From: Nocardioides jishulii
GTDB taxonomy: Bacteria > Actinomycetota > Actinomycetes > Propionibacteriales > Nocardioidaceae
NCBI RefSeq assembly: GCF_006007965.1
Contig: NZ_CP040748.1
Span: forward strand, 3,472,001 to 3,536,000
Direction of reading: 5' to 3'
Length of the DNA: 64,000 bases
The notes beneath the pieces were generated by a model. That model was not told the DNA's origin. It ran no database searches and saw nothing but the letters and a program-made list of their open reading frames with translations. Made by a program: the position numbers and the translations under genes. Position 1 is the stretch's first letter. Each line of letters opens with the position of its first letter. This document shows, in pieces, positions 55,933 to 64,000 of the stretch.

Positions 55933-57889
55933 TGTCATTTTGTCGACATATCGTGTCAGGCATCCCGGGTGGCCGCGGAGACGGCAGCGAGCGGGCCGTA
56001 GCTGTGGACAACTGCGGACCAACGCCCTCCACGGCGGTCTGGGCCGGAGGACGGTCACCGAGCACCTGGCCAGTGCTCACCGCCCCGCCGTCCAGCCACT
56101 TCCCCAGGTAGGCACGCCATTGACTCAGCCCATGGCCGGCCGCGATTGCTCGGCGGGCCGTACTCCTCCCTCCGCGCGCGTGGTCCGGGAGTCGCGCCGA
56201 CGCCGACCCGCGGACGCCGAGCGGGTCCTGTTCGGTTGCGTGGGATTCGCACCGTCCTGATGACCACTTGCCGCCTCGCCCCTGGGACCCGGATCGGCGC
56301 CGGAGGACCCTCTGGAACGGTCCATTTTGAGCCAAGTAGCCAACGCGCGTGCGTGGGGCACTTCGCTCAGAATCGTTCTGACAGAACTGTTCCGCGCCCT
56401 CCTCCACGCCACGTTAAAACGTTATATCGACATATCCACATATCGTTACCTCGCTTGGTCTGGCGGCTCTACGGCGAGCCCGCTCCCAGCTGACCAGGCA
56501 TCCCCACCAGTCCCACAGGGGATCGACGTCCTCACGCCCTCTTCCTCTGGGCACGGCTGTCTGGCCGCTCCACGCGAACGTCGCCGGGTAGTCCTGCCTC
56601 AGTCCATGGCGGCGGGGCGTCCCACGTCAGTCTGGGCCTGCCCCGGTCCTCTTCTGCGACAGGACGTTCCGGGCAGCAGCAGTCAGTCGTCCCCGTTGGC
56701 TCCTACCGCTGGACGCTCGCACGCGCCCTTGGTTGCCAACCCCCGCAGGCAACCCCAAGACGGCCGGGCGACTCGGTCCGTGGGCCCGCGGAGTTCGTCG
56801 GAGTTTCCTTCACGCCCGGGGCGCCACACCCATCAGGCGCTACTTACGCCCGGCCACTGCCCAGGTCGCGCGCCCCCCTACTGGTGAATGCGTCTTCGTC
56901 CGACGACGTATCAGCTGCGGCCCCAGCACCCGAGGGCTTGGCGTCGCGTGGCCAGCTGTACCTGCTCAGCACCGCCCCCTCACGACACTGCATCAGCGGC
57001 CAGGGGCGGGACGCTGCAGAGTGCTCGAGGGAACGTTTCATCGGTTCTTCTGCGGCCCCTCATCAGCCCCTTGCGTCACGACCCGATCGCCCAGCGCCGG
57101 CGAAAGACACGTCACCCCGCGCCCGCCCCTCATCGACAAGGCTCTTCCCGCGCCGGTGGCGTGCACCGCACTCCCCCCGACTCGTCTGCAAGGCGCCTCG
57201 GCCTGGCGCGGTTCGCCTCGCAGTCTCCGCTGCCTCACTGCCTCACTGCCTCCAGCACGTGTCACCGCCTGGCCCACGGCACGCATCTATTCGCCCACTG
57301 CGCCCCTTGCGCCCCGCGCTCCGTTCGCACCATTGCATTCAACTCGGCCCACTGCTCTCTATAGGCCCCACTGCCTGCCGTACGCATCACCATCCCTGTG
57401 GACCTCAATTGCACCGCTCGCCTCACGGGCACCGCACCCCTTCATGGCCGTTCTTCTGGGCCCTTGCCGCACCCTCGGTCGCCTTCGTGGGGGACTTGCC
57501 AGGAGTAAGCCCCTGCGCCCCGTCACGTACGCCCGCGCCTTCTGTGTCGCGCCCCTCTTCACCTCATGGTTTCGTCCCTTCGGCTCGCGCTCGGTCTGGA
57601 CGCGCTCGGTCTGGACGCGGCTCCGCGTCAATCGGCCTTGTTCGGCTTCCTGTAGTCAGCGGCGCCCCCGACGTCCACGCCGTCTTCCGCGAGGCAGCGA
57701 CGCGAAAGGAACGAGGGGCGTGATTGGGAGCGAGGGTCACAGGCGAAGAGCCTTGTCGCAGTCGTACGGCTCGACTACCAAGGCTCCTGGCCTCCTGGTT
57801 GTCGACTCTCTGGGCTCAGCCGCGCATTCCTGATCCTCCAGCGGGGATCGACCGGCTGCATTTGCTACGAAGGTCTTAGCCTCTAGGCG

Positions 57890-57905
57890 TGTTTCACGTG
57901 AAACG
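57890..57905. other. parS site 2
   Basis: TGTTTCACGTGAAACG matches consensus at 15 of 16 positions, with the GTTTCACGTGAAAC core intact. Confidence 0.92.
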
Positions 57906-58009
57906 ACGCGTGGCGCAAGCCTGACAGCGGGACAACTCCCCATCCACCCGGGGCAGCAGTCGGACTGGCATGAGACCGGGCATCGCTGAAGCGGGGAGCG
58001 CGTGACGCA

Positions 58010-58025
58010 CGTTTCACGTGAAACG
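58010..58025. other. parS site 3
   Basis: CGTTTCACGTGAAACG keeps the full 14-bp core; both outer bases differ. It lies 120 bp from site 2. Confidence 0.9.
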
Positions 58026-58177
58026 AGACAGCACGTGCGCAACAAACAGGCATCACCCACCACCTAGGCGGACGCACCGGCGACTCCAGCAACCGTCTCC
58101 ACAGCTCTTGAAGTGGACTGCCCCCCGCAGCCACAGACGGCCGGGCGCCGAGGCCCGCGTAGAAGCCCACACGCAAG

Positions 58178-58205
58178 CGGGCCGGACACAAGGGTGTCCG
58201 GCCCG
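58178..58205 (-). terminator. Terminator of parAB
   Basis: A 12-bp perfect stem, CGGGCCGGACAC (58178-58189) with GTGTCCGGCCCG (58194-58205), loop AAGG, lies 31 bp beyond the parB stop. Confidence 0.8.
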
Positions 58206-58235
58206 CCACGGCGCCTCTGAGTGGCGTCAGACGCC

Positions 58236-59276
58236 TCAGATGGCCCGGTCCTCGCGATTCCTGGGGTCCATCAGGTTCATGATGCGTTGCAGATCGTCCA
58301 GCGACGCGAACTCCACCGTGATCTTGCCCTTGGAACGACCCAGGTCGACCTTCACACGCGTCTCAAACCGATCAGAAAGTCGGTCTGCGATCTCCGACAA
58401 CCCCGGGGCAGACGGCTTGTTGCGACGTACCTTGCGCTCAGGACGGGCGGGATCACCAAGCGCGACGATCTCCTCTAGAGCACGCACGCTGATGCCTTCG
58501 GATACGACCCGCTGCGCGAGCCGATCCTGGGCCTCCGAATCGTCGAGCGCGAGCAACGCTCGCGCGTGACCCGCCGAGAGCACTCCTGCGGCAACTCGGC
58601 GCTGAACCGCGGGACTCAGCTTCAGCAGGCGAAGGGTGTTGCTGATCTGGGGTCGCGACCGGCCAATGCGCTGAGCCAACTCGTCGTGGGTGCAGCCGAA
58701 GTCCTCCAACAACTGACCGTAGGCCGCCGCCTCTTCCAAGGGATTCAGCTGCGAACGGTGGAGGTTCTCCAGCAGGGCGTCCCGAAGCATGTCGGCGTCT
58801 TCGGTCTCCCGCACGATCGCTGGGATCGTCTCGAGCCCCGCCTCCTGTGACGCACGCCAACGCCGCTCGCCCATGATGAGCTCGTACTCGTCCACGCCCG
58901 AGGGACGCACGACGATGGGCTGCAGCAGTCCGACCTCTTGGATGGAGTGCACGAGCTCAGCCAGCGCCTCCTCCTCGAAGACTTGGCGAGGCTGCCACTG
59001 GTTGGGTCGCACCTGAGCAATGGGAAGCTCACGGAAGTAGGCGCCGGACACCGCGAGGGGCTGCGACGACCCGTTCTCGGTTCTGTCAGCGCCATTTTGA
59101 GCCGAGTTGCTCTCGGGGCACTCACCCTCAATCCGCTCAGAATCGGCCGTGGCGACACCCGAAAAGCCGCTTTCGGGGGCATCATCCGCGGAGATTGCGG
59201 GAGCCGTAGGGATCAAGGCACCAAGGCCACGACCGAGACCACGTCGTGCCGCAGGACGGCTGGGTGGCTTGCTCAT
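58236..59276 (-). CDS. parB: Chromosome partition protein ParB
   Basis: 346 residues: the N-terminal [13 protein letters not shown] box that contacts ParA, a disordered linker of about 50 residues, the CTPase domain with GERRWRA (136-142) and [14 protein letters not shown] (170-183), the HTH with [17 protein letters not shown], and a C-terminal dimer domain with a lysine-rich strand. It loads at parS, slides as a CTP clamp and forms the segregation complex. The ATG overlaps the parA stop as ATGA. Confidence 0.97.
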   Translation of the reverse strand: MSKPPSRPAARRGLGRGLGALIPTAPAISADDAPESGFSGVATADSERIEGECPESNSAQNGADRTENGSSQPLAVSGAYFRELPIAQVRPNQWQPRQVFEEEALAELVHSIQEVGLLQPIVVRPSGVDEYELIMGERRWRASQEAGLETIPAIVRETEDADMLRDALLENLHRSQLNPLEEAAAYGQLLEDFGCTHDELAQRIGRSRPQISNTLRLLKLSPAVQRRVAAGVLSAGHARALLALDDSEAQDRLAQRVVSEGISVRALEEIVALGDPARPERKVRRNKPSAPGLSEIADRLSDRFETRVKVDLGRSKGKITVEFASLDDLQRIMNLMDPRNREDRAI

Positions 59277-60637
59277 GTCTTCGGGGCTCCCTTCGTCGCG
59301 ATCTCACGCGCCGCCTCCAGGTAGGAGAGCGCACCCGGCGAGGCCGGGTCGTACGTCATCACGGTCTGGCTGTACGAGGGCGCTTCCGAGACCCGCACGG
59401 AACGGGGAACCATCGTCTTGAGGACGGTGTCGCCGAAGTGCTCTCGTACCTCGCTCGCCACGTTCGCAGCGAGTCGAGTGCGGGCGTCGTACATCGTCAG
59501 CAGAATGGTGGAGACGTTCAGACGTTGGTTGAGGTGCGACCGCACCATCTCGACGGTCTCCAGCAGCTGTCCGAGACCCTCGAGCGCGTAGTACTCGGCC
59601 TGGATCGGGATCACCATCTCCTCGCCGGCCACCAGGGCGTTGAGCGTCAGGAGTCCCAGGGACGGCGGGCAGTCGACGAAGACGAAGTCGAACCGCTCGT
59701 CACCCACCTCGGTGGACGTTCCCACCCACGGATGGGCCTGGATGGCCTTGTGGAGGCGGTTCTCGCGAGCCACGACCGACACCAGCTCGATCTCTGCACC
59801 GGCGAGGTCGATGGTGGCGGGCACAACCTTGAGGTTGGGGAGCTCGGGGCAGTCAGTGATCACGTCCGCCAAGGCGGCGCCATCCACAAGCAGGTCGTAC
59901 GTGGAGGGCGTGCCTCGTCGGTGGTCCACGTTCAACGCCGTGGACGCGTTGCCCTGAGGGTCGAGGTCGATGACCAGGACACGAAAACCCAGCTGCGACA
60001 GGGCCGCCGCCAGATTGACGGTGGTGGTGGTCTTTCCCACCCCGCCCTTCTGGTTCGCCACCACCATCACGCGCGTCTTGTCCGGACGCTTGGGAGCGTT
60101 GCGTACGAGGTGTCCGTGCCGCGCCAGGACGACGTGCTCGGCCGCCTTGGCCAGTGGCGTGCTGTCGTCGTACGGGGTGCTCCCGGTCGCCGCAATGTCT
60201 GCCGCGGTACGGAACTTGGTTCCACGTGAAACAGCGCTGCCGGAACCTGCGGAATCGTTGCTCGACAAGTCGTGTGCTCCTGAGGGGGTGGATGCAGGGG
60301 GAGAGAGTGGGTGGGAGGTCTGGTCGCGGCCCTCGGCGGGCGATGCGCTGGCGAGCAGGGCGTCGTAGGGATCAGCCACGACCCGGCTCAGCGTCGATCC
60401 CTCACCCGCGTCGGGCAGCCCCGTCTTCGCGGACGTCAGGACGTCAATCAGGTGTCCCGCCGTTTCACGTGAAACAGACCCGTCCGCGCCAGCGTAGGGC
60501 CCTTGGTCCGCCGATGGGGAAGAAGTCGATACCTGTGGATAACTTCCACTGATCTGTGGAGATTCACGCTCAGGGGCGGGGCTTTCGCCAGTGGATAACT
60601 CTGAGGGCAACGCGGTCGACTCGTCCTCCCGATCCAC
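59273..60637 (-). CDS. parA: Chromosome partition ATPase ParA (Soj) with long N-terminal extension
   Basis: 454 residues. The deviant Walker [13 protein letters not shown] (K-G-G-V-G-K-T at about 197-203), [11 protein letters not shown] and [11 protein letters not shown] form the ATPase of about 255 residues. Before it lies an extension of about 190 residues, acidic and serine/proline-rich, far longer than in Soj proteins. That part is encoded by DNA with two parS-like sites and two DnaA boxes. The GTG at 60637 has AAGGGG about 8 nt upstream; later in-frame starts are possible but would lose much of the extension. It forms an operon with rsmG upstream and parB downstream. Confidence 0.93.
   Translation of the reverse strand: MDREDESTALPSELSTGESPAPERESPQISGSYPQVSTSSPSADQGPYAGADGSVSRETAGHLIDVLTSAKTGLPDAGEGSTLSRVVADPYDALLASASPAEGRDQTSHPLSPPASTPSGAHDLSSNDSAGSGSAVSRGTKFRTAADIAATGSTPYDDSTPLAKAAEHVVLARHGHLVRNAPKRPDKTRVMVVANQKGGVGKTTTTVNLAAALSQLGFRVLVIDLDPQGNASTALNVDHRRGTPSTYDLLVDGAALADVITDCPELPNLKVVPATIDLAGAEIELVSVVARENRLHKAIQAHPWVGTSTEVGDERFDFVFVDCPPSLGLLTLNALVAGEEMVIPIQAEYYALEGLGQLLETVEMVRSHLNQRLNVSTILLTMYDARTRLAANVASEVREHFGDTVLKTMVPRSVRVSEAPSYSQTVMTYDPASPGALSYLEAAREIATKGAPKT
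60218..60233. other. parS-like site 4, inside parA
   Basis: GGTTCCACGTGAAACA matches consensus at 14 of 16; one mismatch lies inside the core, so binding may be weak. It encodes V-S-R-G-T in the ParA extension. Confidence 0.65.
60461..60476. other. parS site 5, inside parA
   Basis: CGTTTCACGTGAAACA matches at 15 of 16 with a perfect core. It encodes V-S-R-E-T at about residues 55-59 of ParA. Confidence 0.9.
60534..60542 (-). other. DnaA box inside parA
   Basis: TGTGGATAA is a perfect DnaA 9-mer (TTATCCACA on the reverse strand), encoding part of S-Y-P-Q near residue 33. A second copy with one mismatch, AGTGGATAA, lies at 60590-60598. Confidence 0.6.
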
Positions 60638-60702
60638 GACGTGTCCCCTTCGCAAGTGAGTTCTGCTGATGCGTGCCTGCCCCCGAAGGACACCCACGGC
60701 CG

Positions 60703-61425
60703 TCAACGACGTCGCTTGCCCTTGCCCTTCGATCCGGTGGACGAAGCAGACTTCCCACGAATCAGGTGCAACGGTAGCGCGGATGGATCTGCCCACGAAA
60801 CCCTCACTGCGTATGTGGGGGAGTCGAGAACACCGTCCCCCAGTTCAATCACGACGGGCTCGTCACACGTGAACTTCTCCAAGGTCTCTCGGGCGTTCTC
60901 GATCTCCTCGACGACGGAGGAACCCTTGAGAGCGAGCAGCTCCCCCTCGGGTGCCACAAGGGGCATGGACCACTCCAGCAATCGGTCCAGGGGCGCCACC
61001 GCCCGCGACGTCACCATGTCGAAGGTGCGGCTTCCGTGAAGGGCGTCTGCACGGCCGCGTACGACCTCCACGTTGTCGAGGCCGAGGGACTCCACGACTT
61101 CCTCCAGAAAGGTGGTCCGCCGGAGCAACGGCTCCACGAGGGTCACCCGCAGGTCGGGACGCACGATGGCCACCACCATGCCCGGAAGCCCGGCACCACT
61201 CCCGACGTCGCAGAGCGTGATCCCTTCGGGGACCACCGTGCTGAGGATGGCCGAGTTGGCGATGTGGCGGTCCCAGAGTCGCGGTACTTCGCGTGGACCG
61301 ATCAGACCCCGGACGACCCCGTCCGTGGCCAGCAGGGCGGCGTACTCCTCGAGCAGGGGGAGGCGCTCAGACGCACACACCCCCCGTACCGACTCCGGAG
61401 GGGCGGGCAAGGGGGGTGTGTCCAT
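60703..61425 (-). CDS. rsmG: 16S rRNA (guanine527-N7)-methyltransferase RsmG
   Basis: 240 residues: IGPREVPRLWDRHIANSAIL, the SAM-binding LCDVGSGAGLPGM, LVEPLLRRTTFLEEVV and VTSRAVAPLDRLLEW. It methylates G527 of 16S rRNA. The basic C-terminal tail (GSKGKGKRRR) is longer than usual. CTGGAGCC directly precedes the ATG at 61425. parS site 6 lies in the 41-bp gap to jag. Confidence 0.96.
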   Translation of the reverse strand: MDTPPLPAPPESVRGVCASERLPLLEEYAALLATDGVVRGLIGPREVPRLWDRHIANSAILSTVVPEGITLCDVGSGAGLPGMVVAIVRPDLRVTLVEPLLRRTTFLEEVVESLGLDNVEVVRGRADALHGSRTFDMVTSRAVAPLDRLLEWSMPLVAPEGELLALKGSSVVEEIENARETLEKFTCDEPVVIELGDGVLDSPTYAVRVSWADPSALPLHLIRGKSASSTGSKGKGKRRR

Positions 61426-61433
61426 GGCTCCAG

Positions 61434-61449
61434 TGTTTCACGTGAAACA
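61434..61449. other. parS site 6 (perfect)
   Basis: TGTTTCACGTGAAACA lies in the short gap between jag and rsmG, about 9 bp before the rsmG start. ParB spreading from here could affect rsmG-parAB transcription. Confidence 0.95.
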
Positions 61450-61466
61450 GGAGCCCGATGAAGCGA

Positions 61467-61991
61467 CTAGGCGGGGAGGATGACCACCCGGCGGCGGGGC
61501 TCGACGCCCTCCGACTCGGAGACCAGACCAGCGGCGGTCACCTCGTCGTGGACGACCTTGCGCTCGAACGAGGTCATCGGGTCGAGGGAGACCTTCTGAC
61601 CCGTCTCGCGCACCTGGGCGATCAGGCCAGCGGCGAGCTCGATGAGCTCCTCGCGCTTGGTGGCCCGGTAGCCGGAGATGTCCAGCATGAGGCGCGACCG
61701 CTCACCGGTCTCGCGGTAGACAGCCAGGCGGGTGAGCTCCTGAAGAGCCTCCAGCACCTCGCCGTCCCGGCCCACGAGCATCGAGAGGTCGGCGCCCACG
61801 ATCGAGACCGAGGCCCGGTCTCCGTCGACGTCCATGTCGAGGTCGCCGTCGAGGTCGGCGATGTCGAGGAGCTCCTCCAGGTAGTCGGCGGCGATGTCGC
61901 CCTCCGCCTCCAAGCGCTCCAGCTTGCTGAGTCGCGGGGTCTCCACGACCTCGATGCCCTCGTCCGGGCCGTCGTTCTGGGTCTCGGTCAC
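61467..61991 (-). CDS. jag: RNA-binding protein KhpB (Jag) with KH and R3H domains
   Basis: 174 residues: an acidic start, a KH-like domain (VSIVGADLSMLVGRDGEVLEALQELTRLAV) and a C-terminal R3H domain (MTSFERKVVHDEV...SEGVEPRRRVVI). It lacks the separate Jag-N domain seen in firmicutes. It binds RNA with KhpA and affects cell division and wall synthesis. The GTG at 61991 has AGGAGAAG 2 nt upstream. Confidence 0.94.
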   Translation of the reverse strand: MTETQNDGPDEGIEVVETPRLSKLERLEAEGDIAADYLEELLDIADLDGDLDMDVDGDRASVSIVGADLSMLVGRDGEVLEALQELTRLAVYRETGERSRLMLDISGYRATKREELIELAAGLIAQVRETGQKVSLDPMTSFERKVVHDEVTAAGLVSESEGVEPRRRVVILPA

Positions 61992-62048
61992 AACTTCTCC
62001 TGCTGTGTAGGGAAAGGGCGACGCCGCGGCGTCACGGTGAAACGGGGG

Positions 62049-63026
62049 TCAGCTCTTCTTCCGCTGCGAGCGCGTCTTGCGCTTCGGCTGCTGGCGAGCT
62101 GAGGGCTTCGTGCTGGACTCCGGCTGGACCTCCACGACCTCGGTCGCGACGGGCTCGGGCTCACCGCGGCGGGCGCGACGACGAGCCTCCTTGGCCGCGT
62201 CGCGCTCCTGCTTCGCCTTCTCGGCGGGCGTGCCCGGGGCCGGGTTGTTGCGGATCACGTAGAACTGCTGACCCATGGTCCAGAGGTTCGAGACGGTCCA
62301 GTAGATGAGGACGCCGATGGGGAAGGCCACACCGGAGATGCCGAAGACGAGAGGGAGGACGTAGAGCAGCATCTTCTGCTGCTGCGCGTACGGGCCACTG
62401 AGCGCCTCGGCAGGCATGTTCTTGGCCATCAGCTGACGCTGGGTCATGAACGTGGTGCCGGTCATCGCCAGCACCAGGACGATCGCGACGATGATGACCG
62501 CGATGCTGCCGCCACCGGTGGCGTTCTCCCAGAAGGTCTCCGAGATCGGCACCACGCCGAAGATCTCGGCCCTGCCGAACTGGCTCGCCAGCTCGTCGCT
62601 CAGGACGCCCCGGCCCTCACCGTTGCGGGAGGCCTGGTCAAGCATCCGGAAGAGCGCCAGGAAGATCGGCATCTGCACCAAGATGGGCAGGCAGGACGCG
62701 AACGGGTTGGTCCCGGCGTCCTTGTAGAGGTTCATCGTCTCCTGGGCGAGACGTTCCCGGTCGTGACCGTACTTCTTCTGCAGCTCACGGACCTTGGGCT
62801 GCAGCAGCTGCATGTTGCGGCTGGACTTGATCTGCTTCACGAAGAGCGGGATCAGCGCGGCTCGGATCACCAGCGTCAGACCGATGATGGAGAGCACCCA
62901 TGCAGCACCGCCATCCTTCGGCAGCACCAGGCTGAACAGCGAGTGGAAGCCGACCAGCACCACGGAGACGATGTAGTAGAGCGGCGTCATGATGGCGCTG
63001 CCGATGGCTCCGAAGAAGTCGAACAC
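62049..63026 (-). CDS. yidC: Membrane protein insertase YidC
   Basis: 325 residues, the short Gram-positive form with five helices: VLSIIGLTLVIRAALIPLFVKQIKSSRNM holds the conserved arginine of the hydrophilic groove, then TNPFASCLPILVQMPIFLALFRML, and a last pair near LLYVLPLVFGISGVAFPIGVLIYW. The tail is strongly basic for ribosome contact. There is no lipobox cysteine. AAGGAG precedes the GTG at 63026; the yidD stop abuts it (TGAGTG). Confidence 0.97.
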   Translation of the reverse strand: MFDFFGAIGSAIMTPLYYIVSVVLVGFHSLFSLVLPKDGGAAWVLSIIGLTLVIRAALIPLFVKQIKSSRNMQLLQPKVRELQKKYGHDRERLAQETMNLYKDAGTNPFASCLPILVQMPIFLALFRMLDQASRNGEGRGVLSDELASQFGRAEIFGVVPISETFWENATGGGSIAVIIVAIVLVLAMTGTTFMTQRQLMAKNMPAEALSGPYAQQQKMLLYVLPLVFGISGVAFPIGVLIYWTVSNLWTMGQQFYVIRNNPAPGTPAEKAKQERDAAKEARRRARRGEPEPVATEVVEVQPESSTKPSARQQPKRKTRSQRKKS

Positions 63027-63278
63027 TCAAGCTCCTTGAGTAGGGGTGGTGCCCGCACGCTGGCGGCGGGGTGGAACGGGGTCGTATCCGCCGGCGGCCC
63101 ACGGGTGGCACCGGCCCAGGCGCCGCAGTGCGAGCCACGAGCCCTTCAGGCTCCCATACTCACGCACAGCATCAAGGGCGTACGCGGAACAGCTGGGGTG
63201 GTAGCGGCACACCTGACCGTAGAGCGGGCTGATGAACGTCCGGTACGCCTTCAGGAAGCCGATCAGCAGGTACTTCAC
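63027..63278 (-). CDS. yidD: Membrane protein insertion efficiency factor YidD
   Basis: 83 residues: [27 protein letters not shown] with the three conserved cysteines, and [15 protein letters not shown]. It helps YidC insert proteins. The GTG overlaps the rnpA stop as GTGA (63278-63275) and its own stop abuts yidC. Confidence 0.97.
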   Translation of the reverse strand: MKYLLIGFLKAYRTFISPLYGQVCRYHPSCSAYALDAVREYGSLKGSWLALRRLGRCHPWAAGGYDPVPPRRQRAGTTPTQGA

Positions 63279-63625
63279 GACCGGGTCCCGGCAGGCTGCA
63301 GACGGTGCAACCCCTTCCGCAGGTCGCCCTGCAGTGACTGGTACGACGCCTCGGCGGCGGACGGGTTGGCCCGGACCACGAGCACACCACGACCCGGGAG
63401 CTCCTGGAGGTGCTCCCGGGTCAGGTGACGAAGTCGTCGCTGCACGCGATTGCGGGCCACGGCATTGCCCACTGCCTTGCTCACCACGAAACCCACCTGT
63501 GACGGATCGATCCCGTCGTCGGCGAGCCAGTGGAGCACCAGGGTGCGGGTCCCGGTGCGCTGCCCGCGCCGGACCGCCTGCCGAAAGCGCGAGCTCTCAG
63601 TCAGCCGATGATGACGCGGAAGCAC
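63275..63625 (-). CDS. rnpA: Ribonuclease P protein component
   Basis: 116 residues with the RNP motif [19 protein letters not shown] and the N-terminal [20 protein letters not shown]. It aids the RNA subunit in cutting tRNA precursors. The GTG at 63625 is used; no strong ribosome site is visible, and translation may depend on rpmH, 31 bp upstream. Confidence 0.97.
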   Translation of the reverse strand: MLPRHHRLTESSRFRQAVRRGQRTGTRTLVLHWLADDGIDPSQVGFVVSKAVGNAVARNRVQRRLRHLTREHLQELPGRGVLVVRANPSAAEASYQSLQGDLRKGLHRLQPAGTRS

Positions 63626-63656
63626 GGTGTCCCCGCAGTGAGGCCGTGGACGGCGC

Positions 63657-63794
63657 TCAGACCGTGAGGCTGCTGCGGCCCTTGCGGCGGCGCGCCGACA
63701 GGATGGCGCGGCCGGCGCGGGTGCGCATGCGCAGGCGGAAACCGTGCACCTTGTGACGGCGACGGTTGTTCGGCTGGTACGTACGCTTGCTCAC
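63657..63794 (-). CDS. rpmH: 50S ribosomal protein bL34
   Basis: 45 residues, [19 protein letters not shown] and following, the full consensus. The GTG at 63794 has GGAG 5 nt upstream; an open frame upstream is not part of the gene. It heads the rpmH-rnpA-yidD-yidC-jag-rsmG-parA-parB series and marks the edge of the origin region. Confidence 0.98.
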   Translation of the reverse strand: MSKRTYQPNNRRRHKVHGFRLRMRTRAGRAILSARRRKGRSSLTV

Positions 63795-64000
63795 GAGAAC
63801 TCCAGTGTTGTTGTTACGGGGTGTCCACTCCGGCGGAAGCACGGATTCAGCATTCGGCTGGCACCGCTCTCCCCACGGCACACCCGGGATCTGGGGGGTG
63901 AATTTCCGTGGACGTGCGGCACCGGTCGACCGCGAGAGGACGTCGGGTGACCTGCCAACGGTACGCGGAGCGTCGTCCGAGGGTCAAACCAGCGACAACG
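63795..64000. other. Start of the rpmH-dnaA intergenic region
   Basis: About 200 bp with no gene; it should hold the rpmH promoter (reverse strand) and lead to dnaA/oriC beyond the window. I see no perfect DnaA box in this part. Confidence 0.5.

Larger units (their letters stand above)
55933..58177. other. 2.2-kb gene-poor region between plsC and parB
   Basis: No frame here looks coding: the open frames are rich in P, R, S, H and C, lack ribosome sites and show no family pattern. The forward strand is pyrimidine-rich, with simple repeats such as CACTGCCT (about 57230-57250) and a tandem GCGCTCGGTCTGGAC pair (about 57588-57617). An A/T-rich patch with ATATCGACATATCCACATATCG-like sequence lies near 56417-56447. 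Two parS sites lie in its right part. It may be a segregation or nucleoid-organising region, or decayed DNA. Confidence 0.6.

Noticed and set aside
56733-57833. Forward frame of 366 codons in the gene-poor region
   Set aside because: Rich in P, R, S, C and H, with no ribosome site and no family pattern; overlapping frames look equally plausible, so it is treated as non-coding.
1-64000. CRISPR arrays, insertion sequences, tRNA or rRNA genes
   Set aside because: No regularly spaced repeats, no transposase or integrase motifs, and no complete tRNA or rRNA signatures were seen on either strand.

Overview
The window is from a high-GC actinobacterium, most likely a Nocardioidaceae-type organism. 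It covers one arm of the chromosome running up to the replication origin. The right end carries rpmH-rnpA-yidD-yidC-jag-rsmG-parA-parB, all pointing left, so dnaA and oriC should lie just past base 64000. Going left come trxA-trxB-anti-sigma-sigM-pseudokinase-murJ-DUF6049 and the CCA-adding enzyme, then ino1-padR-ponA-GT87, then rpsF-ssb-rpsR-rplI, a MATE transporter and dnaB. From memory this matches the Streptomyces and mycobacterial origin-proximal order, with insertions.

Layout. 1-7.4 kb: GT87 glycosyltransferase, zinc alcohol dehydrogenase, DUF3352 protein, secreted sulfatase, and a SigE-type ECF sigma factor with a membrane partner. 7.5-11.7 kb: an accessory patch with an unknown membrane-anchored protein, a decayed HsdR remnant, and a DUF488 gene convergent with an unknown gene. 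11.8-17 kb: dnaB, MATE and the rpsF operon. 17-20.4 kb: endonuclease IV, a FemX-like ligase and an alanine-racemase-like protein. 20.4-22.1 kb: small accessory genes. 22.2-30.7 kb: a tandem array of 5'-truncated RHS genes and RHS C-terminal remnants, most followed at once by a small multi-pass membrane protein. 31-36.5 kb: GT87, class A penicillin-binding protein, PadR regulator and inositol phosphate synthase. 36.6-42.5 kb: Tat-exported protein, a second sigma factor with a VOC protein, a SRPBCC protein and MgtA. 42.5-53.7 kb: CCA enzyme, cell-wall flippase and thioredoxin modules. 53.8-55.9 kb: aminotransferase and PlsC. 55.9-58.2 kb: about 2.2 kb with no convincing gene. 58.2-64 kb: chromosome segregation and the yidC/rnpA/rpmH block, with six parS sites between 55.9 and 61.5 kb.

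The most notable feature is the RHS array. Each unit ends in a short hydrophobic tip with a cysteine within about ten residues of the C-terminus. The tip reading frame overlaps or abuts that of a small integral membrane protein, as in toxin/immunity pairs. The tips form at least two sequence families, and the array has been reshuffled by recombination: a 615-bp duplication, an in-frame deletion of an RHS core, and chimeric tips. No full-length RHS gene is present, so this looks like a store of orphan toxin/immunity cassettes. A second point is that the long N-terminal extension of ParA is encoded by DNA that also carries two parS-type sites and two DnaA-box 9-mers.

At least seven genes show a TANNNT -10 element 6 to 8 nt before the start codon, which points to frequent leaderless transcription. 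All calls are by eye from sequence and family knowledge; no searches were run.
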